The notes: generated by a model not told the origin, from the sequence alone. A stretch of 38,058 nucleotides of DNA from an uncultured Lachnospiraceae bacterium (GCA_910585605.1 CAJUFL010000034.1:1-38058); one strand, 5' to 3'. Shown: positions 9,332 to 18,204, counted from the first letter of the stretch. Program-made: numbers and translations.

Positions 9332-9348
9332 CCTTAGCCTCCTTAATC

Positions 9349-10863
9349 TTAATAACTATCAATACACCTATACTGGATTGCATTTATCTTTTCAAATAAT
9401 TCTTTATTTTCTACCACAAGAATACATAATTTTTCTCTTGCCCTTGTAACTGCCTGATAAAACAGTTTCGGAAACAAATAGTCTGGATTAGGATGTTGTA
9501 TCGCTTGTAAATCGCCATTTTCTCCATATTGAAAATTATTATCCATCATAATCATGACATTATCAAATTCTTGTCCTATTGCATGATGTGTATTAATATC
9601 ACCGCCATAATGATCAATTGAATTTGAATAATATCTTGACTGTGTATATCCAATAAATACATAGTTCTTATTGTCTCTATAATAGGATATAATTTTTACA
9701 GCTTCTTTGAAATTATTCGCATATAACAGTTCTATATTGCTATATCTATATTTAATCTTTGATGCCTCTTTTAAATTCAGCATTGATGCAATAAAATATG
9801 TAATCTCCTTGTTTACTCGTATCCTGACTGATAATTCAAATTCATTAAAATTACTTTTACTATTTAATACCAAAGGTATATTTCTGTTTTTTTCTTTATT
9901 AGATAACACTTGTGTAAAATCATATGAAAATACACATGGTATCTTCTTTTGATAAGAAGTTTTCAATATTGTATCTAAATCCTCATAATAGATTCGTTGC
10001 GTTTCATCAACAAATATAAATTGATAATTTCCTAATATTTCTTCTTTTAAATCCTTGGCAGCAATTATGTCCATTCTGTGTAAATATGCATTTAAATAAT
10101 TGTGTCCTTCACATATAATTCCACAATGTATCATACAACATTTTCCATATTGGCAACATTTTTTTGCTAAATCATATAACAACAATGTTTTTCCTGTTCC
10201 TGCATGTCCCTTTATCCCATATAATAAATTACCATTTCTATTAATTAGAAAAGATAGTATTTTCTTTTCAATATCTTCTTGTTGTTGAGTCAAGAAATAT
10301 TTTTCTGAAAGAAATCTTTCTGGTGAATTCAATGGTGAAATCAAAAAATCTTTTGCACAAAACAAATCATCTATATCTTTTGCAATATAATCATTAATTT
10401 CTTTTATAGCATTTACCAAATCCTGTATAGAACACTTTTGCATATTACCAGTTTCTAGCATAAATAGTTCCTTTGTATCTTTTACAAAAGTAAATAAATA
10501 CATCCTTGTTGCTAGATGTTCTAAATAATACATATTTCTTCTTAATTGCTTCTCTATTTTTTCCTTAGAAATGCTTTCACTTTTCAATTCAATATTTAAA
10601 ACTATTTTATCTTTACTAATTTTTAACAAATCAAATTCTTTTCCAATATGTTTCATTTTATATGAAAAAAAGAATCCATCTAATTGAACTACATCAATAT
10701 CATGTTTTACTAATTCATCAACTAATCCTTTTAAGCTTTCGAACTCATAATCCTTTATTGTTAAAATTTCTTCCCTTTGAGAAAGAATATTCTCATAGTT
10801 TGAATAAGTCCCCTTTTCATCAACATCTATTCTTGTCAAAGTATATATATTTATTGCCTGCAT
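9349..10863 (-). CDS. PD-(D/E)XK-like nuclease fused to a DUF2075/SF1-type helicase
   Basis: The 504-residue protein begins with a domain of about 170 residues carrying E76-F-D78 and then NIELK (E92, K94), the spacing of a PD-(D/E)XK nuclease. A compact SF1-like ATPase follows: Walker A GHAGTGKT (219-226), Walker B FIFVDETQR (282-290), a SYDFTQ motif III-like segment (313-318), THHAIGQEFDNVMI (425-438) and motif VI YQAVTRAREKL (469-479). The ATPase resembles DUF2075 and Schlafen-type helicases. GGAGGG lies 7 bases before the ATG. It is the first gene of a two-gene operon with the helicase-nuclease-LexA protein, and the two products may form a complex or act in sequence on DNA. Codon use is more A+T-rich than the downstream gene. 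Function is unknown; defence is inferred from context. Confidence 0.82.
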   Translation of the reverse strand: MQAINIYTLTRIDVDEKGTYSNYENILSQREEILTIKDYEFESLKGLVDELVKHDIDVVQLDGFFFSYKMKHIGKEFDLLKISKDKIVLNIELKSESISKEKIEKQLRRNMYYLEHLATRMYLFTFVKDTKELFMLETGNMQKCSIQDLVNAIKEINDYIAKDIDDLFCAKDFLISPLNSPERFLSEKYFLTQQQEDIEKKILSFLINRNGNLLYGIKGHAGTGKTLLLYDLAKKCCQYGKCCMIHCGIICEGHNYLNAYLHRMDIIAAKDLKEEILGNYQFIFVDETQRIYYEDLDTILKTSYQKKIPCVFSYDFTQVLSNKEKNRNIPLVLNSKSNFNEFELSVRIRVNKEITYFIASMLNLKEASKIKYRYSNIELLYANNFKEAVKIISYYRDNKNYVFIGYTQSRYYSNSIDHYGGDINTHHAIGQEFDNVMIMMDNNFQYGENGDLQAIQHPNPDYLFPKLFYQAVTRAREKLCILVVENKELFEKINAIQYRCIDSY

Positions 10864-11235
10864 ACCATTCCCTCCATATATTTTTTATAATCTCATCTTA
10901 CTTTTATTTGAACAAACAGTGCTGACAGCATTGTACATCTTTCCTAAATATAAATCTTTAACTCATCTCTCTTCTTCTGTTTATTACCCAATCACAGCAT
11001 CTATATATTCGTTATATAGTTTACCACATCTTGTCATAAAATGCAAAATAAAATCTAAATCCGTCGTAAAATATTCTATTCTATTTCCCTACACCTACCC
11101 ACTTCTATTTTAAAATCGCACATAAAAGTTTTCTAAATACATGAAGACAGCAGAAGCACTCTTCACAAATCTCCTTTTTGTAAGTAGTGTTAAGCCAAAA
11201 CATCAGCTTCCAGTCTGACTTATCCATCCAATCGA
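10864..11235 (-). promoter_or_regulatory. Leader and candidate promoter of the helicase-nuclease operon
   Basis: This 372-bp gap holds no convincing gene. On the minus strand two overlapping sigma-A-like promoters are possible at 11012-11046: TTGCAT, 17 bp, TAAACT, or TTTATG, 17 bp, TATAAC. Either gives a leader of about 145 nt before the 504-aa gene. I found no Gram-positive SOS box (GAAC-N4-GTTC). A short open frame at about 11113-11230 lacks a ribosome site and is not called. Confidence 0.4.
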
Positions 11236-12486
11236 TTAGGAAGGAAATTTAAATAAATTTCCCGACCTCTCTCCGTAATAAGCTGTTGCCCATGCAAACT
11301 TCTTGTTAATCCCAAGTTTCATCAAGTTCTTTGCTCTGTTCTGTGGAGTTTTCCATTGTTTCCATATACACATTCGTATGCGGAATCTTATTCGGGAATC
11401 CAGTTCCTTACAGCGTGTCCTCATACTTCCTATCTTGAAGTAGTTAATCCACCCTCTAATAAGCTGATTGAGTTTCTCTACCTTACAGCTGTTGCTGATG
11501 CCCCAACTACAGCAAGTGAGTTCTTTCATTCTCTTCTTGAACTTAGCTACCGGCTTTGCATGTGGTTTCGCCTTATACTGATGTGCTCCTGTGTCATAGT
11601 AGAATCCGAATCCAAGATATTTAAGTCCGCTTGGTCTGTCTACTTTGCTCTTACTCATGTTGACCTTAAGCCCTAGTTTCTCATCAATGAATCGTGAAAT
11701 ATTTCTCATGACTCTGTTCGCAGACATTTCACTTCTGACCATAATGATACAGTCATCCGCATATCGTACAAAGTTAAGCCCTCTCTTTTCCATTTCTTTA
11801 TCAAGTTCATTGAGCATAATGTTTGCTAACAGTGGTGAGAGATTTCCCCCTTGCGGTGTTCCCACAATAGAATCCTCGTATTCATCATCTATCATGATTC
11901 CACTGACGAGATACTTTCTTATGATGGAAATAACATCCCCATCTTTGATTGTTCTTCCAATAATAGTTATCAGTTTCTCATGATTCACTGTGTCAAAGAA
12001 CTTTTCCATGTCAATGTCTACAATCCAGTCATTTCCGTCATTCATCAAATCCAGTGCCATTAGGATTGCCTGCTGTGCACATCTATTCGGTCTGAATCCG
12101 TAACTATGGTCATGAAACTGTTCCTCGTAGATTGGTGTTAATACCTGTGCAATGGCTTGTTGTATAAATCTGTCTGTTACTGTTGGTACTCCCAGGTTTC
12201 TGACACCTCCATCAGGCTTTGGTATCTCCACTCTTCGTACTGGTTGAGGTTTGTATTTCCTTGTCCTCAACTGTTCCTTGATGTTTTCGCCGTTCCTTTC
12301 AAGATGTTCTTTGAGTTCTGTGTACTTCATTCCGTCCACTCCCTCTGCACCTTTATTCCGTACGACTTGCAGATATGCTCTATTGAGGCTATCGCCAGAT
12401 AGTATCTGCTCCATTAGATTACTTGTACCCAAAGGGCATGATATGTCCATGCGTTCTTTCCTTTCCGTCTCGCTTGATTTGACCAT
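11236..12486 (-). CDS. ltrA: Group II intron reverse transcriptase/maturase (LtrA-like)
   Basis: The 416-residue protein is an intron-encoded reverse transcriptase. Visible are RT0/RT1 (NRAYLQVVRNKGAEGVDGM), RT3 IPKPDGGVRNLGVPTV, the YGFRPNR motif, DIDMEKFFDTVNH with the first catalytic Asp, GTPQGGNLSPLLAN, and the YADD catalytic motif at 242-245. A maturase X domain follows (GWINYFKIG...IWKQWKTPQNRAKNL). There is no HNH endonuclease domain. The protein ends unusually soon after the X domain, with GERSGNLFKFPS running straight into the intron's domain VI hairpin. A deletion may have removed its normal C-terminus and domain V. An internal start at 12450 (MDISCP), behind AAAGGAAAG, is also possible. 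Confidence 0.9.
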   Translation of the reverse strand: MVKSSETERKERMDISCPLGTSNLMEQILSGDSLNRAYLQVVRNKGAEGVDGMKYTELKEHLERNGENIKEQLRTRKYKPQPVRRVEIPKPDGGVRNLGVPTVTDRFIQQAIAQVLTPIYEEQFHDHSYGFRPNRCAQQAILMALDLMNDGNDWIVDIDMEKFFDTVNHEKLITIIGRTIKDGDVISIIRKYLVSGIMIDDEYEDSIVGTPQGGNLSPLLANIMLNELDKEMEKRGLNFVRYADDCIIMVRSEMSANRVMRNISRFIDEKLGLKVNMSKSKVDRPSGLKYLGFGFYYDTGAHQYKAKPHAKPVAKFKKRMKELTCCSWGISNSCKVEKLNQLIRGWINYFKIGSMRTRCKELDSRIRFRIRMCIWKQWKTPQNRAKNLMKLGINKKFAWATAYYGERSGNLFKFPS

Positions 12487-12940
12487 CTTTTACCCGATTG
12501 GTTACGGCAGATGTTGCCATCTCTGCAATACGAGACATACTCAAACTTATTGATTGTTCGCCCCTTTGCTCCATCTCCATTACAGAGACTTCCGCTCTAC
12601 TATGGGCTCGGCTGACTTCTCACAGTTCGTTGTTATTAGGTTAATGAAACCTCTGTGAGACCTCCGCGCTTAAGGTGCACGCTCTTTCTCTCCATATATC
12701 CGCCGCATTTACTCTGCTACTACAAATGTGGTAGTTATTAGACTTCGTTGCTTTTGGCCAACTTATCTCTCGCAGCCTAGCCTTATATGCGGTTTCTGTT
12801 CGTCGGACCAGAGATTTGCTTACAGCTTCCTTCAGATTCCACCTCGCGATGAACACCCTTGCTGTTCAGCTATACACTTCCCACTACCTGGGCATGTTCG
12901 GGACTCACACCCGCTAGAGCGCGCCCATGGCGCGCAAACC
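11238..12940 (-). mobile_element. Group II intron, 5' RNA domains intact, domain V apparently deleted
   Basis: The minus-strand 5' part (about 12487-12940) begins with a GCGCGCC/GGCGCGC hairpin (12919-12935) and has the long non-coding structure expected of intron domains I-IV before the RT gene. It starts immediately after the T-run of the terminator at 12941-12973, the insertion choice known for class C introns. At the 3' end a domain VI-like hairpin is visible (11243-11262, 8-bp AT stem, preceded by AGAGGTCGG). The conserved 34-nt domain V with its AGC catalytic triad is not present between the RT stop codon and that hairpin. The copy is therefore probably unable to splice or move. Boundaries are approximate. 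Confidence 0.7.
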
Positions 12941-12973
12941 AAAAAATGCAGACTGCAATATGCAGCCTGCATT
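12941..12973 (-). terminator. Strong intrinsic terminator after the ArsC/Spx-like gene
   Basis: On the minus strand a 13-bp stem (AATGCAGGCTGCA with TGCAGTCTGCATT, one G-U) has a 3-nt loop and is followed by six Ts. The group II intron begins directly after the T-run. Confidence 0.9.
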
Positions 12974-13014
12974 TCCTAATGATTATTTCATTTTCAAATC
13001 CATTTTTACTATGT

Positions 13015-13368
13015 TTATCCCAACACCTTATCGCTCCACTCAGCCTCTTTAAATCCGACTAAAACCACGTTCTCTGTCACAAGAATAGGTCGCTTTACCA
13101 GCATTCCGTCCGTCGCCAGCAGTTCATACTGCTCCTCCTCGCTCATAGATGGCAGCTTGTCCTTCAAGCCCATCTCTTTATACAGATTCCCGCTGGTGTT
13201 AAAAAACCTTTTTAATGGAAGGCCGCTTCTGGCATGCCATTCCTTCAATTCTTCGGCTGTCGGATTATCTTCTTTGATATGACGGTCCGTATAAGAAATA
13301 TGGTTATCGTCCAGCCATTTTTTTGCCTTCTTACAGGTTGTGCACCTTGGATATTCAACAAATAACAT
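13015..13368 (-). CDS. Arsenate reductase/Spx-family protein
   Basis: The 117-residue protein is a complete ArsC-like thioredoxin fold. It starts MLFVEYPRCTTCKKAKKWL with a CxxC pair (C9, C12), and has the family helix RSGLPLKRFFNTSG and the KRPILV segment near residues 92-97. Members either reduce arsenate with glutathione or glutaredoxin, or act as Spx-type regulators that bind RNA polymerase under thiol stress. The retained CxxC fits both, and this branch (YffB/ArsC-like) is mostly uncharacterised. AGGAGG precedes the ATG. It is 90 bp downstream of the NSS transporter gene on the same strand and is followed by a strong terminator, so it closes that unit. No arsenic genes are nearby, which argues against a dedicated arsenic role. 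Confidence 0.88.
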   Translation of the reverse strand: MLFVEYPRCTTCKKAKKWLDDNHISYTDRHIKEDNPTAEELKEWHARSGLPLKRFFNTSGNLYKEMGLKDKLPSMSEEEQYELLATDGMLVKRPILVTENVVLVGFKEAEWSDKVLG

Positions 13369-13458
13369 ATGCTCCTCCTAATTCATTATGATGACCAAAG
13401 CCTGAAAACAGCTTGCTCTGGCACTAACATATTATAAACAGTTCTCTCATCAAAATAC

Positions 13459-14865
13459 TTATATCAATGTCAGAATTCCCAATGACTTAAGCAGTAAAAT
13501 AACCAGTAAAATTGGTGCAATATATCGAATCATCACAATATAAAGCTTTTTCCTGCCAAATTTACAGCCGCTCTTTTCTGCCTCTTCAATAACTGTGGCA
13601 GGTTTCACAATCCAGCCGATCAAAATACAACTTCCAATTGCTACCAATGGCATGAATGCATTATTACTGATATAATCCATAATGTCCAAAATCTGTGCAT
13701 GGGCACCATTTGGCAGGGTAATATCAAAGTACAGCTTATTATATCCCAGACATACGAAAACGCCTCCCACCAAAGCAATGGACGTTTCAATTATAGTTGC
13801 CTTTGCCCTTGACAAATGGAACCGGTCCATCAGACTGGAAACCACTGCTTCCATAACGGAAACCGCACTGGTCAATGCCGCAAATAGTACCATGGCAAAA
13901 AACAGACAGCCCACAATATTACCTACTTTTCCCATCGCATCAAACACTTTCGGCAAAGATACAAACATCAGGCTTGGCCCAGATGCCGCCATACCTTCTC
14001 TTCCCATAAAGGTATACACTGCCGGAATAATCATCACACCTGCTAAAAATGCTACTACGGTATCAAATATCTCAATCTGATTAATCGACTTCACCAGATT
14101 GGCATCATCCTTTACATAAGAACCATATGCTATCATGATTCCCATGGCAACACTAAGACTGAAGAACAACTGTCCCATGGCATCCAGCAGTACAGTAAAA
14201 AATCCCTTAACCGTCAGCCCCTCCAAATCCGGAATGACATAAATTCCAAGTCCTTCCAGACCGCTTCTTGCCACACCGTCAGCATCTGTATGGTGAATGG
14301 TCAATGAAAAAACTGCAATCCCTATTACCAGCAGCAGCAAAAGCGGCATAATGACTTTTGAAGATGATTCAATACCTTTATTGACTCCTCTGTATATAAT
14401 AACCGCTACCACACCCAGGAAAATAGCCATCAGCAAAATAGGCTGAACCATTTCTGTAATATAGCCGGTAAAATAACCGTCACCCGCAGCCTTCGTTCCT
14501 TCTCCTGTTAAGTATGCAAGAAAATATTTTACAACCCAGCCGCCGATTACACAATAATACGGCATAATGATCACTGGCACCAGACAGGCCAGTACACCTA
14601 AGAATCCCCATTTTTTTCTAATCTTACTATATGCAGTGAGCGGACTCTGCTTGGTCTTTCTTCCGATCGCAACCTCTGTGGTAAGCAGAGTAAAGCCGAA
14701 AGTAAGTGCTAATACCAGATAGATTACCAGGAAAAGCCCTCCTCCGTCCTTCGCCGCCAGATAAGGAAATCTCCAAATGTTCCCTAATCCCACTGCACTT
14801 CCGGCAGCTGCCAGAACAAAACCAATTGAACCTGAAAATGAATTTCTGTTTTTCTCTTTTTTCAT
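13459..14865 (-). CDS. Sodium-dependent transporter, NSS (SNF) family
   Basis: The 468-residue membrane protein has about 11-12 hydrophobic segments. The diagnostic first-helix motif is GFVLAAAGSAVGLGNIWRFP followed by DGGGLF, which forms the sodium and substrate sites in LeuT-fold transporters. The family imports amino acids or related compounds by sodium symport in the cytoplasmic membrane. The charged C-terminal tail segment EEAEKSGCKFGRKK precedes a last helix, as in tyrosine/tryptophan-type bacterial NSS members. Substrate cannot be assigned. CGGAG lies 6 bases before the ATG. It follows the sensor kinase gene by about 130 bp on the same strand and precedes the ArsC/Spx-like gene. Confidence 0.92.
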   Translation of the reverse strand: MKKEKNRNSFSGSIGFVLAAAGSAVGLGNIWRFPYLAAKDGGGLFLVIYLVLALTFGFTLLTTEVAIGRKTKQSPLTAYSKIRKKWGFLGVLACLVPVIIMPYYCVIGGWVVKYFLAYLTGEGTKAAGDGYFTGYITEMVQPILLMAIFLGVVAVIIYRGVNKGIESSSKVIMPLLLLLVIGIAVFSLTIHHTDADGVARSGLEGLGIYVIPDLEGLTVKGFFTVLLDAMGQLFFSLSVAMGIMIAYGSYVKDDANLVKSINQIEIFDTVVAFLAGVMIIPAVYTFMGREGMAASGPSLMFVSLPKVFDAMGKVGNIVGCLFFAMVLFAALTSAVSVMEAVVSSLMDRFHLSRAKATIIETSIALVGGVFVCLGYNKLYFDITLPNGAHAQILDIMDYISNNAFMPLVAIGSCILIGWIVKPATVIEEAEKSGCKFGRKKLYIVMIRYIAPILLVILLLKSLGILTLI

Positions 14866-14994
14866 TGTAGTCTCCGGATGTTTCCATCCAACCCCCTGTC
14901 TTTCATATTTATTCGCATATCATAACACATTTGGGAGTAAATTCCTATAGAAATTTTAATTTGTTCATACCTCCTATGATTCATCATGACTTTT

Positions 14995-16404
14995 TTAACA
15001 AAAATCGTTTGAAACCGTCTCCGACGGAAGCAGCATTTCCACACAAAATCCCCCATGTACACTATGCCCGATCACAGTCTCTCCACCATGGGAATCCATA
15101 ATCTGCCTTACGATAAGCAGACCCAAACCATGCCGCTGGGTAGTGGTATTCTCATCGCAGACCATATAATGCGGTGTATGATTCAATTGTTCTATCTGCT
15201 CATCCGAAACTCCCACACCATCATCCTCCACACAGATTGCACATTCTCCCTTCTCTTTTTTTACCGTAACATAAATGGTGCACCCGTTTTTGTTATGGTT
15301 CATGCAATTTTGAATCAGGTTACAGACCGCCCTTTTCAGCAACTCCCTGTCCACATTTGCGATACATCCGGTAACCGTATCCTCTGTCACCCATTCTATC
15401 GAATACCTGTTTTCGATATCCATATTGATAAAATCCACAACCACCTGCCTTACCAGTGCGACTACATTTTCCCGGCTGGTTTTGACAGGCTGCATATTAT
15501 ACTCCAGCTTGGAAGCCAGATTCAGGTCACTGATCAGCTTTTTCATTTTCTCACTCTGCTTTAAAATAACTGCCACCTTGTTTCGTTCCCCTTCCGTCAG
15601 CCTGCAATTCTGCTCCAGCTGACTGGCATACCCCATGACCATAGATAAAGGAGTCCTGATATCGTGAGAAACGCCAGCAATCCAGTTTGCCCTGGCTGTA
15701 TCTTTTTTCTTTAACTGATGCTTCTGGGACTGAAGTATTTCTGATGTCCTGTTAATCTTTGATGCAAGTTCAGACAGCAGTCCTTTTTCCTTTACATGAA
15801 CCCTGTCCCCCATAGGCAGTGCCTGTATTCCCTCTGCAATGGGCTTTACTGTTTTTAAAATCCCCATATTGGTCACCATATATATAAAAAAAATCAAAGC
15901 AATATTACAAACCAATACAATAAATATCGTTCGCGGCAGATTCTTGATAAAATAATAATCCCAGCTGGGATACATTTCCTTCCAATATCTATCCTTTGGA
16001 TATCCCAAAACTACCAGCCCGTCTTCCGCCCCACCTGTAAATGTGGGATAATCCTTTACATATCCCCGGGTAAGAAATGCGATTTCCGAAATAGAATATT
16101 CCAAGGGGATATCATCTGGGAGATTCTCGGTATGCCAGACAACTTTATGAGTGTCATCATCAATATAAACTGCCCATATCTCTTCCTTTCTTAGTTCTAG
16201 TGCCATATCCTCAGATAACGTATATCCATTTTCTGTTTTTTGCAGATTTTCTGCTGTTTCAACTGCTGTTGTCCATGGAGATCGCCCCGTTGCCTGGTCA
16301 GAAGCAATCTTGACCACTGCAATGATATTTAAGATCATGATCAATATAAAACTAACCAGCAAAATCCCTGCAAACCGCCTTATCAGTTTCAAAATACTTT
16401 TCAT
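14995..16404 (-). CDS. Sensor histidine kinase of the peptide-resistance locus
   Basis: The protein of about 469 residues has a first transmembrane helix at about 10-32, an extracytoplasmic domain of about 125 residues, a second helix at about 158-180, a HAMP-like linker, and a HisKA domain with phosphoacceptor H247 in GVSHDIRTPLS. The HATPase_c domain shows N-box NLIQNCMNHN, G1 EDDGVGVS and G2 RHGLGLLIVRQI. The start at 16404 has GGAG six bases upstream; a frame to 16416 lacks a site. It lies 53 bp after the OmpR-type regulator and works with it. The divergent FEG-type transporter strongly suggests that the pair senses lantibiotics or other cationic peptides, as in NsrRK or C. difficile CprRK; that assignment is inference by synteny. 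Confidence 0.9.
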   Translation of the reverse strand: MKSILKLIRRFAGILLVSFILIMILNIIAVVKIASDQATGRSPWTTAVETAENLQKTENGYTLSEDMALELRKEEIWAVYIDDDTHKVVWHTENLPDDIPLEYSISEIAFLTRGYVKDYPTFTGGAEDGLVVLGYPKDRYWKEMYPSWDYYFIKNLPRTIFIVLVCNIALIFFIYMVTNMGILKTVKPIAEGIQALPMGDRVHVKEKGLLSELASKINRTSEILQSQKHQLKKKDTARANWIAGVSHDIRTPLSMVMGYASQLEQNCRLTEGERNKVAVILKQSEKMKKLISDLNLASKLEYNMQPVKTSRENVVALVRQVVVDFINMDIENRYSIEWVTEDTVTGCIANVDRELLKRAVCNLIQNCMNHNKNGCTIYVTVKKEKGECAICVEDDGVGVSDEQIEQLNHTPHYMVCDENTTTQRHGLGLLIVRQIMDSHGGETVIGHSVHGGFCVEMLLPSETVSNDFC

Positions 16405-16457
16405 ATCTGGCTCCATTCTCTTTCATTCAACATTATTATAACCTGCTGCCATCTACT

Positions 16458-17165
16458 CTATTTCTCTTCCACTATCAATTTATATCCCAATCCCTTTACC
16501 GTAATCAAAGAAACCGGTTTCGAAGGATTTTCTTCAATCTTTTCACGTATCCGGCGTATATGCGCCATCAAAGAATTTTCGTATCCATACGGATTATCTC
16601 CCCATGCCGCCTCACAAAGAGCATCTATCGTCACGATACGTCCGGCATTGCGGTAAAGTGCGGACAAAAGAGCATATTCCTTTGCTGTCAGGGTGATATG
16701 CTCACCATCTTTCACAATCTCTGCACGCAAAAAATCAATCTTACTGCCCTTAAGCCTTACTAGCGGATTCTCCTCCTTATAACTCCGGCGCAGAATTGCC
16801 ATGATCCGGAACAGTAACTCCTTTGGAAGAAACGGCTTTACCACATAATCATCCGCTCCTAAGCCAAACCCCTTAAATTTATCCTCGTCCTCTCCCCTGG
16901 CAGTCAGGAACAGTACCGGATAATCTCTTCTGCCTTTCAGCTGCTGCATCAGGGAAAAACCATCTCCGTCAGGGAGCATGACATCCAAAACTGCCAGTTC
17001 TGGTTCAAATTCATCGGCAATTGCAAGGGCCTCACTGACATTCCCCGCAGTCTTTATATTCACAAATCCATCTTCTTTTAAAATAGATGCCACCATATCC
17101 AGAAGCTCCTCTTCATCATCTACAAGCAGAATCTTCTTTCTCTTTAAATATTCATTTTCCATCAT
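16458..17165 (-). CDS. OmpR/PhoB-family response regulator
   Basis: The 235-residue protein has a receiver domain with acidic pair D16-D17, phosphorylation site D61 (LAVLDVMLPDGDG) and the conserved Lys in DDYVVKPF. The C-terminal winged helix shows LTAKEYALLSALYRNAGRIV and SLMAHIRRIREKIEENP...TVKGLGYKL. It is the first gene of the regulator/kinase unit. The leader is about 150 nt long and contains an inverted repeat GAAACCTT/AAGGTTTC (17245-17305); an extended -10 element TGATATAAT lies at 17320-17328. The likely target is the divergent transporter promoter with its TGTAAGGT repeats. Two adjacent ATGs make the exact start uncertain by one codon. Confidence 0.92.
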   Translation of the reverse strand: MMENEYLKRKKILLVDDEEELLDMVASILKEDGFVNIKTAGNVSEALAIADEFEPELAVLDVMLPDGDGFSLMQQLKGRRDYPVLFLTARGEDEDKFKGFGLGADDYVVKPFLPKELLFRIMAILRRSYKEENPLVRLKGSKIDFLRAEIVKDGEHITLTAKEYALLSALYRNAGRIVTIDALCEAAWGDNPYGYENSLMAHIRRIREKIEENPSKPVSLITVKGLGYKLIVEEK

Positions 17166-17362
17166 ATCCCTTCCCTTCTTCCGAAGTCCGTGTCCGTGCT
17201 TATACGTACGTTATTCTATAATTTTTTCCATAAGCACTCACTTCGAAACCTTCGGTTCAGCTTTGTATGCCTTCAAACCAGGTTCACTTCGTTCACCAAG
17301 GTTTCAGGTATCAGTGTTCATTATATCACAAACATATGGCAGCATCCCTTTTCTTAAAAAAA

Positions 17363-17423
17363 TGTAAGGTAAATGTAAGGTTAAAAAAATGTTATCGCAA
17401 GGTTCATGGTATAAACTAAAGAA
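17363..17423 (+). promoter_or_regulatory. Transporter promoter with 11-bp-phased TGTAAGGT direct repeats
   Basis: TGTAAGGTAAA at 17363 and TGTAAGGTTAA at 17374 are tandem 11-bp units. A third, weaker copy, CGCAAGGTT, starts at 17396, two turns further on. A -10-like TATAAA follows at 17411. Direct repeats at helical phasing upstream of a promoter are typical binding sites for OmpR-family regulators, so this is a candidate box for the adjacent response regulator. Confidence 0.55.
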
Positions 17424-17448
17424 AAATGAACGAAAGGAGAACAACCAA

Positions 17449-18204
17449 ATGAATATTATCGATACAGAAAATCTGACAAAAACCTATTCCGGTTTTACTG
17501 CGGTTTCCGACTTAAATCTGCATATTCCGCAAGGAACAGTATACGGTTTTCTCGGACCGAATGGTGCTGGAAAATCCACTACGATGAAAATGTTTTTAGG
17601 GCTTACCTCTCCTAGCAGCGGTAAATTCCATATTAATGGCAAACGATATCCCCTTAACCGGGTTTCTATATTAAAGGAGGTGGGCTCCTTTATTGAATCT
17701 CCTGCTTTCTATGGAAATTTAACCGGTGAAGAAAATCTGGAAATCATCCGTAAAATTTTAGGACTGCCAAAATCTTCTGTAGCAGAAGCATTAGAACTCG
17801 TGGGATTGACAAAATTTAAGGACCGTCTTGCCAAAAAGTATTCTCTGGGCATGAAACAGCGTCTGGGGCTTGCCAGTGCACTGATCGGGCATCCTCCCAT
17901 TTTAATTCTGGATGAACCCACTAATGGACTGGATCCTGTAGGTATCCACGAAATCCGTACTCTTATCCGCACTTTACCAGAAAAATACAACTGTACGGTT
18001 TTGGTATCTTCCCATCTGTTATCGGAGATAGAGTTGATGGCTGACAACATCGGGATTCTCAACCACGGCCATCTGCTATTTGAGGGTACTCTGGAAGAAC
18101 TCAGGGAACATGCTGCATTTTTGGGATATCCTACTGATAATCTGGAAGAAACCTTCCTTGCTATGATTCATGATGATAACCGGCAAAGGAGTGATGTGGG
18201 ATGA
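17449..18204 (+). CDS. Lantibiotic-protection-type ABC transporter ATPase (LanF-like)
   Basis: The 251-residue ATPase has Walker A GPNGAGKST (36-44), the signature YSLGMKQRLGLASALIG, Walker B ILILDEPTNGLDP and the switch His in SSHLLSEIE. The YGFLGPNGAGKSTTMKM and KEVGSFIESPAFYGNLTGEENL stretches are typical of the LanF/MutF group that powers peptide-expelling FEG transporters. The start at 17449 has AAAGGAG 9 bases upstream; a longer frame to 17389 overlaps the promoter and is unlikely. The stop overlaps the start of the first permease (ATGA), indicating translational coupling. Function: energises export or removal of antimicrobial peptides from the membrane, by analogy. Confidence 0.93.
   Translation: MNIIDTENLTKTYSGFTAVSDLNLHIPQGTVYGFLGPNGAGKSTTMKMFLGLTSPSSGKFHINGKRYPLNRVSILKEVGSFIESPAFYGNLTGEENLEIIRKILGLPKSSVAEALELVGLTKFKDRLAKKYSLGMKQRLGLASALIGHPPILILDEPTNGLDPVGIHEIRTLIRTLPEKYNCTVLVSSHLLSEIELMADNIGILNHGHLLFEGTLEELREHAAFLGYPTDNLEETFLAMIHDDNRQRSDVG

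Noticed and set aside
10900..11046. A possible SOS/LexA box upstream of the LexA-domain operon
   Set aside because: Only a single GAAC or GTTC half-site is present (for example near 10911), with no partner at the required spacing.
11113..11230. A short minus-strand open frame after the intron (contains DKSDWKLMFWLN)
   Set aside because: No ribosome site and no homology recognised; it could be a gene fragment, but the evidence is too thin.
12641..12856. A 71-residue minus-strand frame upstream of the reverse transcriptase
   Set aside because: It lies in the non-coding RNA domains of the group II intron and has no recognisable protein features.
17221..17310. Several short repeats (GGTTCAC, GAACC) in the regulator leader as an operator array
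   Set aside because: The repeats are irregularly spaced and differently oriented; only the 8-bp GAAACCTT/AAGGTTTC pair is noted.
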